Positions 45,279 to 56,050 are shown, counted from the stretch's first letter. The stretch: 64,000 nucleotides of DNA from Tatlockia sp. (GCA_013697955.1 JACCVV010000067.1:62001-126000); one strand, 5' to 3'. Program-made: numbers and translations. The notes: generated by a model not told the origin, from the sequence alone.

Positions 45279-48200
45279 TTAGGCTACAGGTGCTGTAACC
45301 TCTTCGAGTTGTTCATCAATTTTTTTAATGCATTCAATAGCGTCGGGTTGAAAGAACACCGTATTGCGACACAGATAAGTAAATCCTGCACTAGCGCCAA
45401 AGGTGAAAAGAGCCGCAAGGGCTAGCCCTATATTGTAAATAATCGTTAACAAGGATTCATGCTTGGATAAGACATCATCACGGCTATGAAGCAGGCAATC
45501 GAAATTGGTTTTGAAGGTTTCGAGCAACTTGGGTCTTTCTTCACTTTTTGAGTAATCAAACACAAAAATATGAACCTGCTGTAATAGGGAATGCGCCAGA
45601 TTTTTTGCAATTTTTGCATCTTCTGGATAGGTATCTTCTAATGAAAAAGCAAAGACATTAATTAAATCAATCTTAGAGTACAGCCCTTTTACTCGTTCAA
45701 CAAAGGCAGCATGTTTAGAATTTGCTTTAAATAATTCAAGGATTTCAGCAGCACGATTATAGTTCTCATCAAAATTATCTGAGGCTTTTTGGATCGTTTC
45801 ATGATTTTTCAAATCAATTTTAAGTCGATTAATAATTGGCTGTAGGTTAACACCTGGGAAGGATTTGTTTTCCATATAACTAATTAATGGTCTTAAATAA
45901 CCTGAATCAGCATAATGATTCAAAAATTGATTTAATTCAGAAACAAAGTCATTGCGACGTTTTAGATCATCCTTTGAAAAGAAATCTTTAAACCGATACC
46001 TGGTTTGACGCTTATCAGAATAGATAGAAAGCTCACCTTTGACTCTGGCTACAATCTCTTTTCTGGCTTTAATTCGTTCCGCTAATGCTAGATTTTGTTC
46101 GCTCTTGGTTTCGGTATTTTGAGCTAGTTTATTAATATTTTGAACTAATTGATTTAAATCAGCTAAAGCCGTCTTAGGTTGTATTTGTTCCAATAACGCT
46201 TTGATCTTGTTAAATTGTATTGAAGGAAAATGACCTAAAAAGTCAGAAACCTCATGCAAGGTCGCTGCATTTTCACGTTGAGCTGAATCTATTTTACTAA
46301 GAACAAGGCTTGAAACTTTATTCTGATTTTGAGTAATAAGAACAGAAAACTGTTTAACTGTTTTGCTAACCTCATCTTCAAATCCTGACACAATCTTATG
46401 CATATGCGCTAAAGCATCATTAGCAGTTGGCTTCAATTGCTCTAATAATTGATTGAGCCCCAATAATTGTTCTATAGGAAATGTAGCTAGATTTTCAATA
46501 GACGCTAAAGGTATTTCACCTGACAAATATTCGTGGACATTGGCTATTAGTCCTAATTCAAGCTCAACAACCTGATTGCATACTTGATCGAGTTCTGAGT
46601 CTGAATCCTTTAAAATGACTTTTTTATCAAAGGCTATAAGATCGATCTGTAAAGAATTTCTTTTAGAAATGGTTTCAGCTGTTGTAGTTGATAGTTTTAT
46701 GTAATCTGATAAAAGTTGAGATATAAAATTTAAGGGATATGGCTTCTCTTGATTGACCATCGTCTGTCTTATAGCGATTAATTCATTAATACTTTTGCCT
46801 AATGAGCCACGATAATCATTTATCTTGATTGTACAAATATTTTCCTCAAAGGCAGCTATTTTTACTTTATTTTCATCTAATATCTTCTGAATTTTAGAAA
46901 TATTATCTTTGAATAATCCTTTCTCTTCCAGATCTTCAATCTTGGATTCAACTTCAGGAATAGAATTAGCTATTTTATTCAAATCTATTTTTGCAGCCAC
47001 CAGTTTTTCATTAATCAGATTTTGTTTTTCGTTTAGCATTTGAACTGTGGAAGGAATCTCAATTTCTATTTTAGCGATTAACTGAGATAGACTTTGGTTA
47101 TTTTCCAGAAGTTTAGCAATAGGTTTAAGTGTATCGATACTAGAATCCAGACTGGCTAACGCTTTAACCTCCTTTTCAAGCGTTCCACTAATGTTTTTAA
47201 TCTCTTCAATAAGCGCTTCTTCTTGTAAGACAAGCACATTACGAGTTTCTTCCAATATACCAATATCATTATTTAAATGATAAGCACTAGTTAAGGCCAT
47301 GGCTAAATCTGAAAGTTTATGTTCGTTATTTTTATAAGCAGAAATTTTTTCCTTTTCTGCTATTGCAGTTTGGGTTTCCATGAATTTCATTTCCAAAACA
47401 CTAATTAAAGACTGCAAATCCTCTTCAACTTTTTTCTGATCTAACTTTTGTGCGTTACGATGTTTATCCCAATTTTGAATGGTATGATTTGGGTCATCAA
47501 TCTCAAAGGTATCCTTTAGTTGAGAAAGAAAATTATCAAAGCCCCGAGTAAAGTGTGATAAAGACCATCCGCCTGTAAAGTCATATAATTGGTCATCAAT
47601 TTTATCAAAAGAAAAGTCTTTCTGCGCTTTCACAATAAGGACTTTTGCTTTAGCTAATTTCTCTAGCAATAAGAAACTTTGTTTAATAGAGGCATTAATT
47701 GTATTCTGCCCTTTTACCAAATAACAATGGCTGTCTTTATGAAAGGTAGACATCAAGTTAGCTAGCCATTCTCTAGCTTGTTTGACTCCTTCAGGTGTAC
47801 TCAATTTAATTTCAGTAAATAGGTCACCACTATCCTTTGATAATTGATTAAGAATAGGTAGGTTAGTAGACAGTTTTAATATTTCATTTATGGTTTTTTC
47901 AACTTTTAACTTAGACTCTTTAAGGGGATCTTTTTTCGATAAAGGATCGGTATCTCGGCCTAATTTCACACCAAAATTACCTTCTTTAAGTTCTATTTCT
48001 TTTTGAATTAATGCTTCGGAAAGGAGCTTGGTATTCTCCTCCAATTCAATTTTTTTTGTTTCTTTGATTTTTATAAGCTCTAAAACGGGTCCAGGATCTG
48101 AGGAAGCCATCATTTCATTCAGGGCTTTATCTGCTTTCGCTTTGTTCATTTCACTTATTAGTTGGTCTTTTAGAACCGCAAAGGTTTTTTCAAGTTTATT

Positions 48201-50087
48201 TAATTGCTGGTTAATAATTTGAGCATGTGTTCTGGATGTACCATAACAATTAAACGCAATCTCAAGAATAGTTGAATCCTGTATTACTAAATTGTCTGGG
48301 CATTTCACCGGGCTATTAAGCACTTCACGTATTTTTTCAGCATGAACAATCATATTAGGTAAAGCAGTTATTTGACGTTCAAGACGTTCTAACTGATTGG
48401 CTATTGACTCAAGACGTTCATCGGGATTTCCTGAAATCAATTGTATTTCAAATGAAGCCTCTTTATATAAATCATCCAAATCATTAAGGCAAATAAGATT
48501 GTTCTTCTCATGTACAGCAAGTTCCTTGTTTTTCCAGTTTTGCACTTCAGATTGGATTTTTAGCTCGATTTCTTTGATTTTTGCATCAACTTTTAATGTT
48601 TGTTGAATTAGTTCATCAGATATATTTAAAGCGTCTGCCAAAATAATCGATTCATACTTATCTTTATTTTTAGAAATGACAACTTTCGGAAGTGGCAAGC
48701 TGGGGTCTAAGCCAGCGTTTTTTGCATTAAATAATTCATTATTTAATTTTTTATTAGCCATCAACTCTCTAACTGTAAGCTGGTCTAATTTAGCATTCCG
48801 AGTTTGCAACTCAACAAATTTGCCTTTTGAATTTGTTAGAAATTCAACAATTGAATTAAGGTAAATAATATTATCTTCATGAGCAGATTCGTCATTTAGC
48901 TTGTAATCAATGCTGAGATCTTTTTCTAAATTAGCTATGAGTGACTTCTCTGCGCTTTTTTCTTTCTCAATAAATTTATAAATTAATTTAGCTTTAGCTT
49001 CTAAACAATTTAATACCCAAGCAGAATGCTCATCTTTAGCTAATTCTCTTTTTACATGAGGGGTATGAGCATAGTTAATGAAATATTGGCCAATTGCTTC
49101 TGCTAACTCCTTTATAGCATCATCAAATTTTCGGTTGTAAATGTCAGCTATATTTTTAGTCTTTGATACAACTTGACCCGAAGATGCATCTTTACTCGAA
49201 ATTTTATAGGTATAGTTAATCCCTGTCGTTTCTGAAGGTTTATTCTCTATCGATACATCAAAAATTTTGGAAATGATTGAAGGAACTATTCCTTCTGTAA
49301 TGGTAACAGGGTTGAAGAAAGGAATAAGTTCCTGGAGTTCTTTAGGTGCTTTAGACATTAAATTTAGAGCTTCAATTGCAAAATCATAGGTGAGCTGATC
49401 TGATATTATTATTTTTTTAGCTTTAAATTTTCCAAAATCTCCGAATAACGATTCTGATAAAAAGAGGTTGAGATCTGTAGTTAAAGTTTGAGTCAACGTT
49501 TTATCTTTTGTTCGTGTTTTTTCCTCAACATGTTGGAAATATTCATCAATTTTTGCATCAAGATCTTTAAAAAATTGATTTAAATTGCAACCTGGAATTC
49601 TCTCCGCTGCCCCAAAACGACCCTCAGGCCCTTGTTTCCAAAAATCTTTAACACATTTAATAAACAAAGCTTTATTCTTGCTGGTTATTGTTTGATTTCT
49701 GCTGGATTGATTTAATGCCTTATCAATTACATCTTCCATTTTTTTGGAGATGACCGTAAAGGCCGCAAATTCTGGACTAAATAATTCCTCAGCTTTTTCA
49801 TAAGCTGCATATAATCTATATGCCGGTGCGGGGAAGCCTCCGCTGGTTAAGCCGGGCCCGTCACCCTCGGAAAAATAGGATAAAATAGTTAATATATCTT
49901 CCATATTTTTTTTAAAAAAATTGAGTTGTTTTAATGAGTAATTTCGTTCCAGAGAGGGCTTTGAAGGACTATTCTCACTACCTTTAATAAGTGAAGTTAG
50001 TTTTAATTCTAATTGCTTAACCATTTTATATAGTGGACTTAATTCAACAGTTTTACCTTTAAAATTAATCTCATTTTTCTGCTTCAT
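45279..50087 (-). CDS. Giant coiled-coil protein, probable Dot/Icm effector
   Basis: A 1602-residue protein, almost wholly helical with long Lys/Glu/Leu-rich coiled-coil segments from about residue 390 to 1480. The N-terminal part (1-390) is less repetitive and has a Gly/Pro-rich patch (GDGPGLTSGGFPAPAY near residue 95). A hydrophobic segment lies near the C-terminus (about 1547-1570, NIGLALAALFTFGASAG), followed by a short tail with a glutamate cluster (DEQLEEV). Cytosolic start, no signal peptide, no ATPase motif. I prefer the ATG at 50087, with AGAGG six bases upstream, to the in-frame codon at 50129. The features and place between a Sel1 protein and a nuclease near the lsp genes recall the SidG locus of L. 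pneumophila, but identity is not shown. Host target unknown. Confidence 0.68.
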   Translation of the reverse strand: MKQKNEINFKGKTVELSPLYKMVKQLELKLTSLIKGSENSPSKPSLERNYSLKQLNFFKKNMEDILTILSYFSEGDGPGLTSGGFPAPAYRLYAAYEKAEELFSPEFAAFTVISKKMEDVIDKALNQSSRNQTITSKNKALFIKCVKDFWKQGPEGRFGAAERIPGCNLNQFFKDLDAKIDEYFQHVEEKTRTKDKTLTQTLTTDLNLFLSESLFGDFGKFKAKKIIISDQLTYDFAIEALNLMSKAPKELQELIPFFNPVTITEGIVPSIISKIFDVSIENKPSETTGINYTYKISSKDASSGQVVSKTKNIADIYNRKFDDAIKELAEAIGQYFINYAHTPHVKRELAKDEHSAWVLNCLEAKAKLIYKFIEKEKSAEKSLIANLEKDLSIDYKLNDESAHEDNIIYLNSIVEFLTNSKGKFVELQTRNAKLDQLTVRELMANKKLNNELFNAKNAGLDPSLPLPKVVISKNKDKYESIILADALNISDELIQQTLKVDAKIKEIELKIQSEVQNWKNKELAVHEKNNLICLNDLDDLYKEASFEIQLISGNPDERLESIANQLERLERQITALPNMIVHAEKIREVLNSPVKCPDNLVIQDSTILEIAFNCYGTSRTHAQIINQQLNKLEKTFAVLKDQLISEMNKAKADKALNEMMASSDPGPVLELIKIKETKKIELEENTKLLSEALIQKEIELKEGNFGVKLGRDTDPLSKKDPLKESKLKVEKTINEILKLSTNLPILNQLSKDSGDLFTEIKLSTPEGVKQAREWLANLMSTFHKDSHCYLVKGQNTINASIKQSFLLLEKLAKAKVLIVKAQKDFSFDKIDDQLYDFTGGWSLSHFTRGFDNFLSQLKDTFEIDDPNHTIQNWDKHRNAQKLDQKKVEEDLQSLISVLEMKFMETQTAIAEKEKISAYKNNEHKLSDLAMALTSAYHLNNDIGILEETRNVLVLQEEALIEEIKNISGTLEKEVKALASLDSSIDTLKPIAKLLENNQSLSQLIAKIEIEIPSTVQMLNEKQNLINEKLVAAKIDLNKIANSIPEVESKIEDLEEKGLFKDNISKIQKILDENKVKIAAFEENICTIKINDYRGSLGKSINELIAIRQTMVNQEKPYPLNFISQLLSDYIKLSTTTAETISKRNSLQIDLIAFDKKVILKDSDSELDQVCNQVVELELGLIANVHEYLSGEIPLASIENLATFPIEQLLGLNQLLEQLKPTANDALAHMHKIVSGFEDEVSKTVKQFSVLITQNQNKVSSLVLSKIDSAQRENAATLHEVSDFLGHFPSIQFNKIKALLEQIQPKTALADLNQLVQNINKLAQNTETKSEQNLALAERIKARKEIVARVKGELSIYSDKRQTRYRFKDFFSKDDLKRRNDFVSELNQFLNHYADSGYLRPLISYMENKSFPGVNLQPIINRLKIDLKNHETIQKASDNFDENYNRAAEILELFKANSKHAAFVERVKGLYSKIDLINVFAFSLEDTYPEDAKIAKNLAHSLLQQVHIFVFDYSKSEERPKLLETFKTNFDCLLHSRDDVLSKHESLLTIIYNIGLALAALFTFGASAGFTYLCRNTVFFQPDAIECIKKIDEQLEEVTAPVA

Positions 50088-50204
50088 GAAAACCTCTGAT
50101 GATGAAATATTGTGGTAAGAATACCGCAATAAACTTAAGCAAATATTAAGAACTTAATAATTTTATTAACTACTTGATCAAAAAATGATTACTGAAGAAG
50201 CATG

Positions 50205-51017
50205 CTAGGATATTTTGTTTAAAATTGCAGCTAATCGGCAACCGGCGAGAGCTAAGCGTTGTTCGGTAATTTGTTTTACCTGATGTTGGTAATTTTTGTC
50301 CGGCTTTTGTCCATTTTTAAGTTGATAGGCTTGCTTAACAGCAATTGTGTGGGACTCATCAGCCCAAACTCTGGGATTAAGATTCATCGAAGCCAAATGG
50401 CAGGGCAGTTTACTCTGGATTTTTTGGGCTTTTCTCTTTAGATAGGTGTTTCCAAGTTTTTTTTTGGTTAGAAATCCTCCACCCTTATCCCAATATTGAT
50501 GTAAATTTGAGGCTAAGGGATTTTTAGCCAGCCTTAATAAATTTCCGCCCTTATCACCATTAGGATAAATCCTGCTCATTTGACTAGCGGCATGCAAAGG
50601 CTGATGAAGATCTGCGACTACGTGAATGAGAATTCTTAAACTAAAGCCTTTGCTAAATTTATCAGAACTGGATTGCAAATCGGCTTCTGCTTCTTCAATA
50701 GCAGAGATTGCATTTATTTTATTGTAAGGAATAAGTTTGCTGCCATCGAAACTAAAGGGTAAGTTGATGTAATGTTTTTTTTGCAATGTACTATCGCTGG
50801 TGCTTCGTAAACTATCAAGCCAGGCTGCTGAATTGACCAGGTTTTGCGGCTTAAAAAATTTATCCAAGGCATGGTTATAGAAATTACAACGCTTTTTAGT
50901 ATCTGTAGTCAGATTGTCATAAGCAATTTGGGCAACAAGGCGATGGCCTAAACTAGTCCATGAAAAACTTGGGCTGTTCATGAATAAGGCTAAAAAAAGA
51001 AACAATAGATTTTTCAT
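50205..51017 (-). CDS. Secreted S1/P1-family nuclease
   Basis: A 270-residue zinc-dependent nuclease. A signal peptide (about 1-19, ending SFS) exposes the mature N-terminal Trp (WTSLGHRLVAQIA), whose amino end binds zinc in this family. Further ligands are the Asp in SAAWLDSLR, HVVADLHQPLHA and the His/Asp pair in NLHQYWDKG. Such enzymes cut single-stranded DNA and RNA and remove 3'-phosphates. The ATG at 51017 gives a proper signal peptide; the in-frame codon 75 bases upstream does not. An exported nuclease close to lspFGHIJK could be a type II secretion substrate, but this is inference. It begins 159 bases past the end of tolB, behind a hairpin. Confidence 0.87.
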   Translation of the reverse strand: MKNLLFLFLALFMNSPSFSWTSLGHRLVAQIAYDNLTTDTKKRCNFYNHALDKFFKPQNLVNSAAWLDSLRSTSDSTLQKKHYINLPFSFDGSKLIPYNKINAISAIEEAEADLQSSSDKFSKGFSLRILIHVVADLHQPLHAASQMSRIYPNGDKGGNLLRLAKNPLASNLHQYWDKGGGFLTKKKLGNTYLKRKAQKIQSKLPCHLASMNLNPRVWADESHTIAVKQAYQLKNGQKPDKNYQHQVKQITEQRLALAGCRLAAILNKIS

Positions 51018-51138
51018 ACAGGAAAGCCTTTCGAAATTAATACGAATTTGCATAAAGCTAAATCTTAAATCAGCACTTGATTTTCCAGGCATTGTTAGGT
51101 GGGCTGACCTTTCTTTGCTGATGCTTAATCCGGTGAAG

Positions 51139-51171
51139 AATTCAGGTTAGCTAATAAAACTAACCCGAATT
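51139..51171 (-). terminator. Hairpin downstream of tolB
   Basis: AATTCAGGTTAG (51139-51150) and CTAACCCGAATT (51160-51171) pair with one mismatch around a 9-base loop, 5 bases after the tolB stop on the minus strand. It probably ends the tol transcript. No strong T-run follows. Confidence 0.55.
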
Positions 51172-51176
51172 AAATC

Positions 51177-52442
51177 TTATCCTAGATAGGGTGACCAGGC
51201 AGGTTCTTGAATATCTCCATCTCTAGCGGGAAGACGTTGCTTTGTTCTTCCATCAATTGAGACCATTGCCAAAACCCCTTTATCTTTTTCACCCCGTGTT
51301 GCATATAAAATCAAACGGCCATTGGGGGCAACGGAGGGTGATTCATCAAAGGATGAAAAGGTTAGCTGACTGACTTGGCCGTTATCAATATCTTGTACCC
51401 CAATATTAAAATTTTTGTTCTCGCGGTGAAGCATGACAATGTGCTTTTGGTCTTTGGTATAAGAAGCACGGGCATTGTAATTTCCTTCAAAGGTTAAACG
51501 CTTTATCGAACCATCTGCTAACGCGAGACGATAAATTTGCGGTGAACCACCACGTCCTGAGGTGAATAGTATTGATGAGCCATCGGGTGAATAACGTGGC
51601 TCGGTGTCAATCGATTCACCGAAAGTTAACTGCTTCATATTACCGCTAGATAAATCTACGTTGTAAATTTTGGGTGCGCCGCCTTTGGATAAAACGACAG
51701 CCATACTTCGTCCATCAGCTGACCAGGCGGGTGCACCATTAATACCTGCAAAATCAGTTAATAAGCGCCGTTTTCCTGATTGCACAGATACAGTAAATAT
51801 TTGCGCCTTTTTCTTTTCAAAAGAAACATAGGCAATTTCCCTTCCATCAGGCGACCAAGCGGGTGACATAATGGGTTCGGTAGAGACTAAAAGGCTTTGT
51901 GGGTTAAATCCATCAAAATCGGCAACTTCCAAAAAATATTTTGTTTTTTCTTTAACCCCGCGTTTAACCAAAATATAGGCAATGCGCGTTGAGAAGACGC
52001 CTTTTTCACCAGTTAATTTTTGATAAACTTCATCCGAGATATGATGAGCCAGTGCGCGGGCTTCGTTTGCGCTGATTTTGTAATTTCCCGAAAGTAATGT
52101 TTTACCTTGCTCTACAGCATCCAATAATTTGTAACTCACATCAAATTGGTTATAACCAATGCGATTAACCTGAGCCGATAAAAGAGAATCTGCACCCGCC
52201 TGTCGCCAGGCAAATAGTGGAATGGGACCTTGTTGGGGTGCAGAAACAATTTTAAATTGTCCTGAAAAATTCAAATCATTATTCACAATTTCTGCTAATT
52301 GCTGACCAACACTTTCATTCCCGAATGAATCGATGGCAATTGGCAAAGCTGAATTGATACCTTGAGTTAATTCCAAATCAACTGCAAACATGACTGATGG
52401 TATAAATAGAAAAATAATGCTGATTAAACGTCGTATTATCAC
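51177..52442 (-). CDS. tolB: Tol-Pal beta-propeller protein TolB
   Basis: A 421-residue periplasmic protein: signal peptide (about 1-19, ending FA), an N-terminal domain and a six-bladed propeller whose blades carry repeats such as [34 protein letters not shown] and [16 protein letters not shown]. It binds Pal and links it to the TolQRA motor for outer-membrane constriction at division. The start is a GTG two bases after the tolA stop. pal, which normally follows, is not present in the next 4 kb. Confidence 0.95.
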   Translation of the reverse strand: MIIRRLISIIFLFIPSVMFAVDLELTQGINSALPIAIDSFGNESVGQQLAEIVNNDLNFSGQFKIVSAPQQGPIPLFAWRQAGADSLLSAQVNRIGYNQFDVSYKLLDAVEQGKTLLSGNYKISANEARALAHHISDEVYQKLTGEKGVFSTRIAYILVKRGVKEKTKYFLEVADFDGFNPQSLLVSTEPIMSPAWSPDGREIAYVSFEKKKAQIFTVSVQSGKRRLLTDFAGINGAPAWSADGRSMAVVLSKGGAPKIYNVDLSSGNMKQLTFGESIDTEPRYSPDGSSILFTSGRGGSPQIYRLALADGSIKRLTFEGNYNARASYTKDQKHIVMLHRENKNFNIGVQDIDNGQVSQLTFSSFDESPSVAPNGRLILYATRGEKDKGVLAMVSIDGRTKQRLPARDGDIQEPAWSPYLG

Positions 52443-52444
52443 AT

Positions 52445-53434
52445 TTACCCCCTAACGTTTTCTGGTCTTACAGTTAAATTGATATCACGAAATAGTTCAA
52501 ATGTACCCGGATCGGTAGGAACCGGTAAAGGAGATGCCTTATAAATAGCGGTTTGCGCTGAGCGATCCAGAATAGAATCGCCGGAACTGCGAGTTAAACT
52601 CACTTCCAACACACCGCCATCAGGAGCAAGGCGAATCCTGAATTGACTAGACAATCCGCTATCCACAAATTCTGGCAATATCCATTTTTTACTTATCGCG
52701 CTTAGGATCATGGCTTTGTATTTATTAACTTCACCAGCAATCAAGGCTCTTTTAGCCGCTTCTGCGGCAGCTTGCTGTACTGCAGCCTGACGATTTTTTT
52801 CTGCCAGCTCTGCCTTTGCCTTTTCAGCTCTTTCCAATTCTTCTTTCGCTTGCTCGGCTTTTAGTTGACTATCCCTGGCTTTTTCTTCAGCTTGTTTTTG
52901 TTTCAACAAGGCAAGTTTTTGTATTTCTTCCTCTTGTTTTTTTTGAATTTGCAATTGTTTGGATTTTAGCTCTGCAAGTTTTTTGGCCTCTTGTTTTTTT
53001 TGCTCAGCTAATTGTTGCAAATGCTTTTTTTCCTCTTCAATTTGCTTCTTTTTAGCAATGGCAATTGTTTCAGCTTCTTCTTTTAATTTTGCCAAATGCT
53101 TTTGCTCTTCAAGGCGTGCCTTTCTCGCCATCTCTACTTGTTTGACCAAATTTTGTTGTCTCGCTTGTTCCGCTTTGAGTTGATTTGCCCTTGCCTGCTT
53201 TAGACGATTCACGGTTTCCATCACTTCTTTATTATCAACACTAACCGCTTTGACTACCTCATCCTTAGGCAGATTGTTTTCATGAGGCAAAGCCGCACTC
53301 GGTTCGTTTTTAGCCTCCATTGTCATCACTGGCCGTTGATGGGAAGAGGGATCGAACAGCAAGGCAATAGCCAAACTAATATGAAATAAAATAGCAGCAA
53401 AAAATGCGTTGCGGTAATCTTTTTCAAAGATCAT
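52445..53434 (-). CDS. tolA: Cell-envelope protein TolA
   Basis: A 329-residue inner-membrane protein: one N-terminal helix (about residues 9-26), a long Lys/Glu/Ala/Gln-rich helical domain (about 70-225), and a small C-terminal domain ([17 protein letters not shown] onward) that reaches the outer membrane through TolB and Pal. Its start overlaps the tolR stop by 4 bases. Composition and order are typical. Confidence 0.92.
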   Translation of the reverse strand: MIFEKDYRNAFFAAILFHISLAIALLFDPSSHQRPVMTMEAKNEPSAALPHENNLPKDEVVKAVSVDNKEVMETVNRLKQARANQLKAEQARQQNLVKQVEMARKARLEEQKHLAKLKEEAETIAIAKKKQIEEEKKHLQQLAEQKKQEAKKLAELKSKQLQIQKKQEEEIQKLALLKQKQAEEKARDSQLKAEQAKEELERAEKAKAELAEKNRQAAVQQAAAEAAKRALIAGEVNKYKAMILSAISKKWILPEFVDSGLSSQFRIRLAPDGGVLEVSLTRSSGDSILDRSAQTAIYKASPLPVPTDPGTFELFRDINLTVRPENVRG

Positions 53435-53889
53435 CCCTGGTTCTCCTGAATAGATTCAGTTGAATCGGTTAATAAACCCACTTGCTCAGCACCAGCCTGT
53501 TTTAAAAGCGCCATTGCTGAAATCACTTTTCCATAAGGTACCCCTTTATCTCCTTTAACCAGTACGTTTAGAGCCTGTTTAGTTTCGCGAGCAAGTTCCA
53601 ATTCTGCTGCTACCCTGACTCGTAGGGTTTGGGGATCAATAGGGTTTCCCGGATTGTTATGAATATTTAGAAAAAAATCGCCCTGCGCATTTACCGATAC
53701 AATAATGGGTTCTCTGTCAGAATTTTTTAAGGATTGGGAGGCAGCTTTGGGTAAATCAACCGTTACCCCTTGTGTCAACATAGGCGCTGTAATCATAAAA
53801 ATAACAAGCAAAACCAACATCACGTCAATATAAGGCACAACATTGATTTCAGCGATGGGCCGGGGGTTCATTTTCTTCTGTCTTAACAT
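53431..53889 (-). CDS. tolR: Tol-Pal motor protein TolR
   Basis: A 152-residue ExbD/TolR protein with a short cytoplasmic start, one membrane helix carrying the proton-channel Asp (VVPYIDVMLVLLVIFMITAPM) and a periplasmic domain (VLVKGDKGVPYGKVISAM). It pairs with TolQ to convert the proton gradient into movement of TolA. It lies 5 bases after tolQ. Confidence 0.95.
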   Translation of the reverse strand: MLRQKKMNPRPIAEINVVPYIDVMLVLLVIFMITAPMLTQGVTVDLPKAASQSLKNSDREPIIVSVNAQGDFFLNIHNNPGNPIDPQTLRVRVAAELELARETKQALNVLVKGDKGVPYGKVISAMALLKQAGAEQVGLLTDSTESIQENQG

Positions 53890-53894
53890 CGTTA

Positions 53895-54569
53895 TTACCC
53901 TCTGGCAGATGAGGAAGTTTGCTGCTCTATAAGCGCAACTAATTCATCCTGAAAAAGCTCATAGCGATCGAGTAAATTAGCAGCTCTTGTACTGTAACGG
54001 TTGTAAGCAATTACTGCGGGAATAGCAGTAAAAAGTCCGAGCGCTGTTGCCACTAAGGCTTCTGAGATACCTGGAGCCACCATTGCAATTGTTGCTTGTT
54101 GAGCTTGGCCAAGCGCTTGAAATGAGGTCATGATTCCCCATACTGTCCCAAATAATCCTACATAGGGAGCGATTGAACCCACGGAAGCAAAAAATGGTAA
54201 ATGTTCGCTTAATTTCATTGCTTCTTTACTGTGATTGATTTGCATTACGCGTTGAATGGGTTCTATGGTTATAAAACCCAGCTTGCGGGAGCGAATATAT
54301 TCTTTGAAACCCGCGTGAAATATAGAGGCTAGGCCTTGTTTATCGTTCAGGTTGGAATCGACATCAGCATAGAGTTTGGATAAATCAGAACTATCCCAAA
54401 ATCGTTGGCTAAATTCTTCACATTGCTGTTTTTTTCGATTGAAATACCAGGCTCTTTGTAGGATAAGGGTCCAGGAAATCACTGAAGCAATAAGCAAAAT
54501 TATCATAACTGTCTTAACGACGAGGCCAGCTTGCATAAAATAGCCTAATACACTTGCATGGTTAACCAT
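53895..54569 (-). CDS. tolQ: Tol-Pal motor protein TolQ
   Basis: A 224-residue MotA/TolQ/ExbB protein with three membrane helices: residues about 15-37, then two in the second half, with the family stretch FASVGSIAPYVGLFGTVWGIM and ISEALVATALGLFTAIPAVIAYN. It forms the pentameric stator with TolR. It follows ybgC by 16 bases in the usual ybgC-tolQ-tolR-tolA-tolB order. Confidence 0.96.
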   Translation of the reverse strand: MVNHASVLGYFMQAGLVVKTVMIILLIASVISWTLILQRAWYFNRKKQQCEEFSQRFWDSSDLSKLYADVDSNLNDKQGLASIFHAGFKEYIRSRKLGFITIEPIQRVMQINHSKEAMKLSEHLPFFASVGSIAPYVGLFGTVWGIMTSFQALGQAQQATIAMVAPGISEALVATALGLFTAIPAVIAYNRYSTRAANLLDRYELFQDELVALIEQQTSSSARG

Positions 54570-54585
54570 GTTTTAATTCCTCCAA

Positions 54586-54975
54586 CTAAAATAGATCTTC
54601 AGGTAAACGTCTCGGCTTCATTTGATTATCGATGCACACTACTTTTATCTGGGCTTCGCAAAGCAATCTATTATCCTGATTATGAATGCTTTGATCAAAT
54701 AAAACGCTGCATGTTTTTTTTATGGCAATATTAGTAGTTACTTTTAATAAGTTATCAATCCGAGCTGGATAAAGAAAGCGCAAACCTGCCGCAGAAATTG
54801 CAAAATGGCAATCATAGCCTGCACGTTCGGATAATGACAAGCCAGATTCGCGAATCATTTCAGTTCTCGCCCTCTCAAAAAAATTAAGAAAGTTTGAATG
54901 ATAAACAATCCCCATCATATCGGTGTTCTCTGCATAGACTCTGATATCAAAATAAGGAGGCTGACTTAAACTCAT
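54586..54975 (-). CDS. ybgC: Acyl-CoA thioesterase YbgC
   Basis: A 129-residue hot-dog-fold thioesterase of the tol-pal operon. The catalytic region reads RVYAENTDMMGIVYHSNFLNFFERAR, with the conserved Asp in NTD and the tyrosine-histidine pair. E. coli YbgC acts on short acyl-CoA or acyl-ACP; a role in phospholipid metabolism has been suggested. It lies 3 bases after ruvB and 16 before tolQ. Confidence 0.93.
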   Translation of the reverse strand: MSLSQPPYFDIRVYAENTDMMGIVYHSNFLNFFERARTEMIRESGLSLSERAGYDCHFAISAAGLRFLYPARIDNLLKVTTNIAIKKTCSVLFDQSIHNQDNRLLCEAQIKVVCIDNQMKPRRLPEDLF

Positions 54976-54978
54976 TCT

Positions 54979-55989
54979 TTAGCGATCCTCTTCCATAACC
55001 AGACCGAAATGTTTATAGGCTAATTCAGAAGCTACTCGTCCTCTTGCAGTTCTCATTAAAAACCCTTGTTGGATAAGAAAAGGTTCAAGCACATCTTCTA
55101 TAGTTCCCTTTTCCTCACCAATCGCAGCAGCAATACTATCCAAACCAACCGGGCCACCAGCGAATCGCTCAATCACAGCCAAAATTAATTTCCTATCCAT
55201 AATATCAAAACCCTGCTCATCAACATTGAGCATTTCCAAAGCTAACTTAGCCATTTCCAAGGTAATAAAGCCCTTGCCTTTTACTTCTGCATAATCTCTT
55301 ACCCGCCTCAAAAGACGATTGGCAATTCTTGGAGTGCCGCGTGAACGTAGGGCTATTTCACGTGCACCTTCTTTATCAGTTGAAACTTTAAGTAATTTGG
55401 CAGATCGCGAAACGATATGAGTTAGAGCATCGACTGAATAAAATTCAAGGCGTTGGACAATGCCGAACCGATCTCTAAGTGGAGAAGTCAGCAAACCTGC
55501 TCTTGTGGTCGCACCAATTAGGGTAAAGGGAGGTAATTCCAACTTGATTGAGCGAGCGCCCGGTCCTTCGCCAATCATAATGTCAAGTTTATAATCTTCC
55601 ATTGCTGGATAAAGAATTTCTTCAATGATAGGACTCAGCCGATGTATTTCATCAATAAATAAGACATCATTTTCCTGGAGATTGGTTAAAATGGCAGCAA
55701 TATCGCCTGCTCGCTCAAGTACTGGGCCAGAAGTCTGTCTAAGATTTACACCCATTTCATGAGCAATAATATTGGCAAGCGTAGTTTTGCCAAGACCTGG
55801 AGGTCCGAAAATTAATACATGGTCGAGCGAATCCTTTCGATTTCTTGCTGCCTCAATAAAAATTCGCATTTGCGAGCGAACCGTATCCTGACCAATATAT
55901 TCATCTAGACTTAAAGGTCTAATAGCTCTATCGAAGGCTTCCTCGGAAACAGCTGAATTAGCAGAAATTAAGCGGTCGCTTTCCAACAT
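54979..55989 (-). CDS. ruvB: Holliday junction branch-migration ATPase RuvB
   Basis: A 336-residue AAA+ motor that drives branch migration with RuvA. Walker A is [11 protein letters not shown], Walker B is FIDEIHRL, sensor 1 is LIGATTRAG and the arginine finger region is SPLRDRFGI; the C-terminal winged helix is complete. I take the ATG at 55989, giving the standard length, not the GTG 39 bases upstream. ruvA and ruvC, usually adjacent upstream, are absent; sdhE and ygfX sit there instead. Confidence 0.96.
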   Translation of the reverse strand: MLESDRLISANSAVSEEAFDRAIRPLSLDEYIGQDTVRSQMRIFIEAARNRKDSLDHVLIFGPPGLGKTTLANIIAHEMGVNLRQTSGPVLERAGDIAAILTNLQENDVLFIDEIHRLSPIIEEILYPAMEDYKLDIMIGEGPGARSIKLELPPFTLIGATTRAGLLTSPLRDRFGIVQRLEFYSVDALTHIVSRSAKLLKVSTDKEGAREIALRSRGTPRIANRLLRRVRDYAEVKGKGFITLEMAKLALEMLNVDEQGFDIMDRKLILAVIERFAGGPVGLDSIAAAIGEEKGTIEDVLEPFLIQQGFLMRTARGRVASELAYKHFGLVMEEDR

Positions 55990-56050
55990 AGGGGCATCGG
56001 TTATGCAAAGATTTAAGCATTCTATCACAGCTTTTTACAGCAAGCTCTTG

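Noticed and set aside
45279-50087. Giant coiled-coil protein as an SMC or other chromosome ATPase
   Set aside because: No Walker A or B and no hinge; it also has a hydrophobic C-terminal segment.
52816-53183. Plus-strand frames rich in Phe and Cys opposite tolA
   Set aside because: They are the complement of the Lys/Glu-rich repeats of tolA, which give long chance frames.
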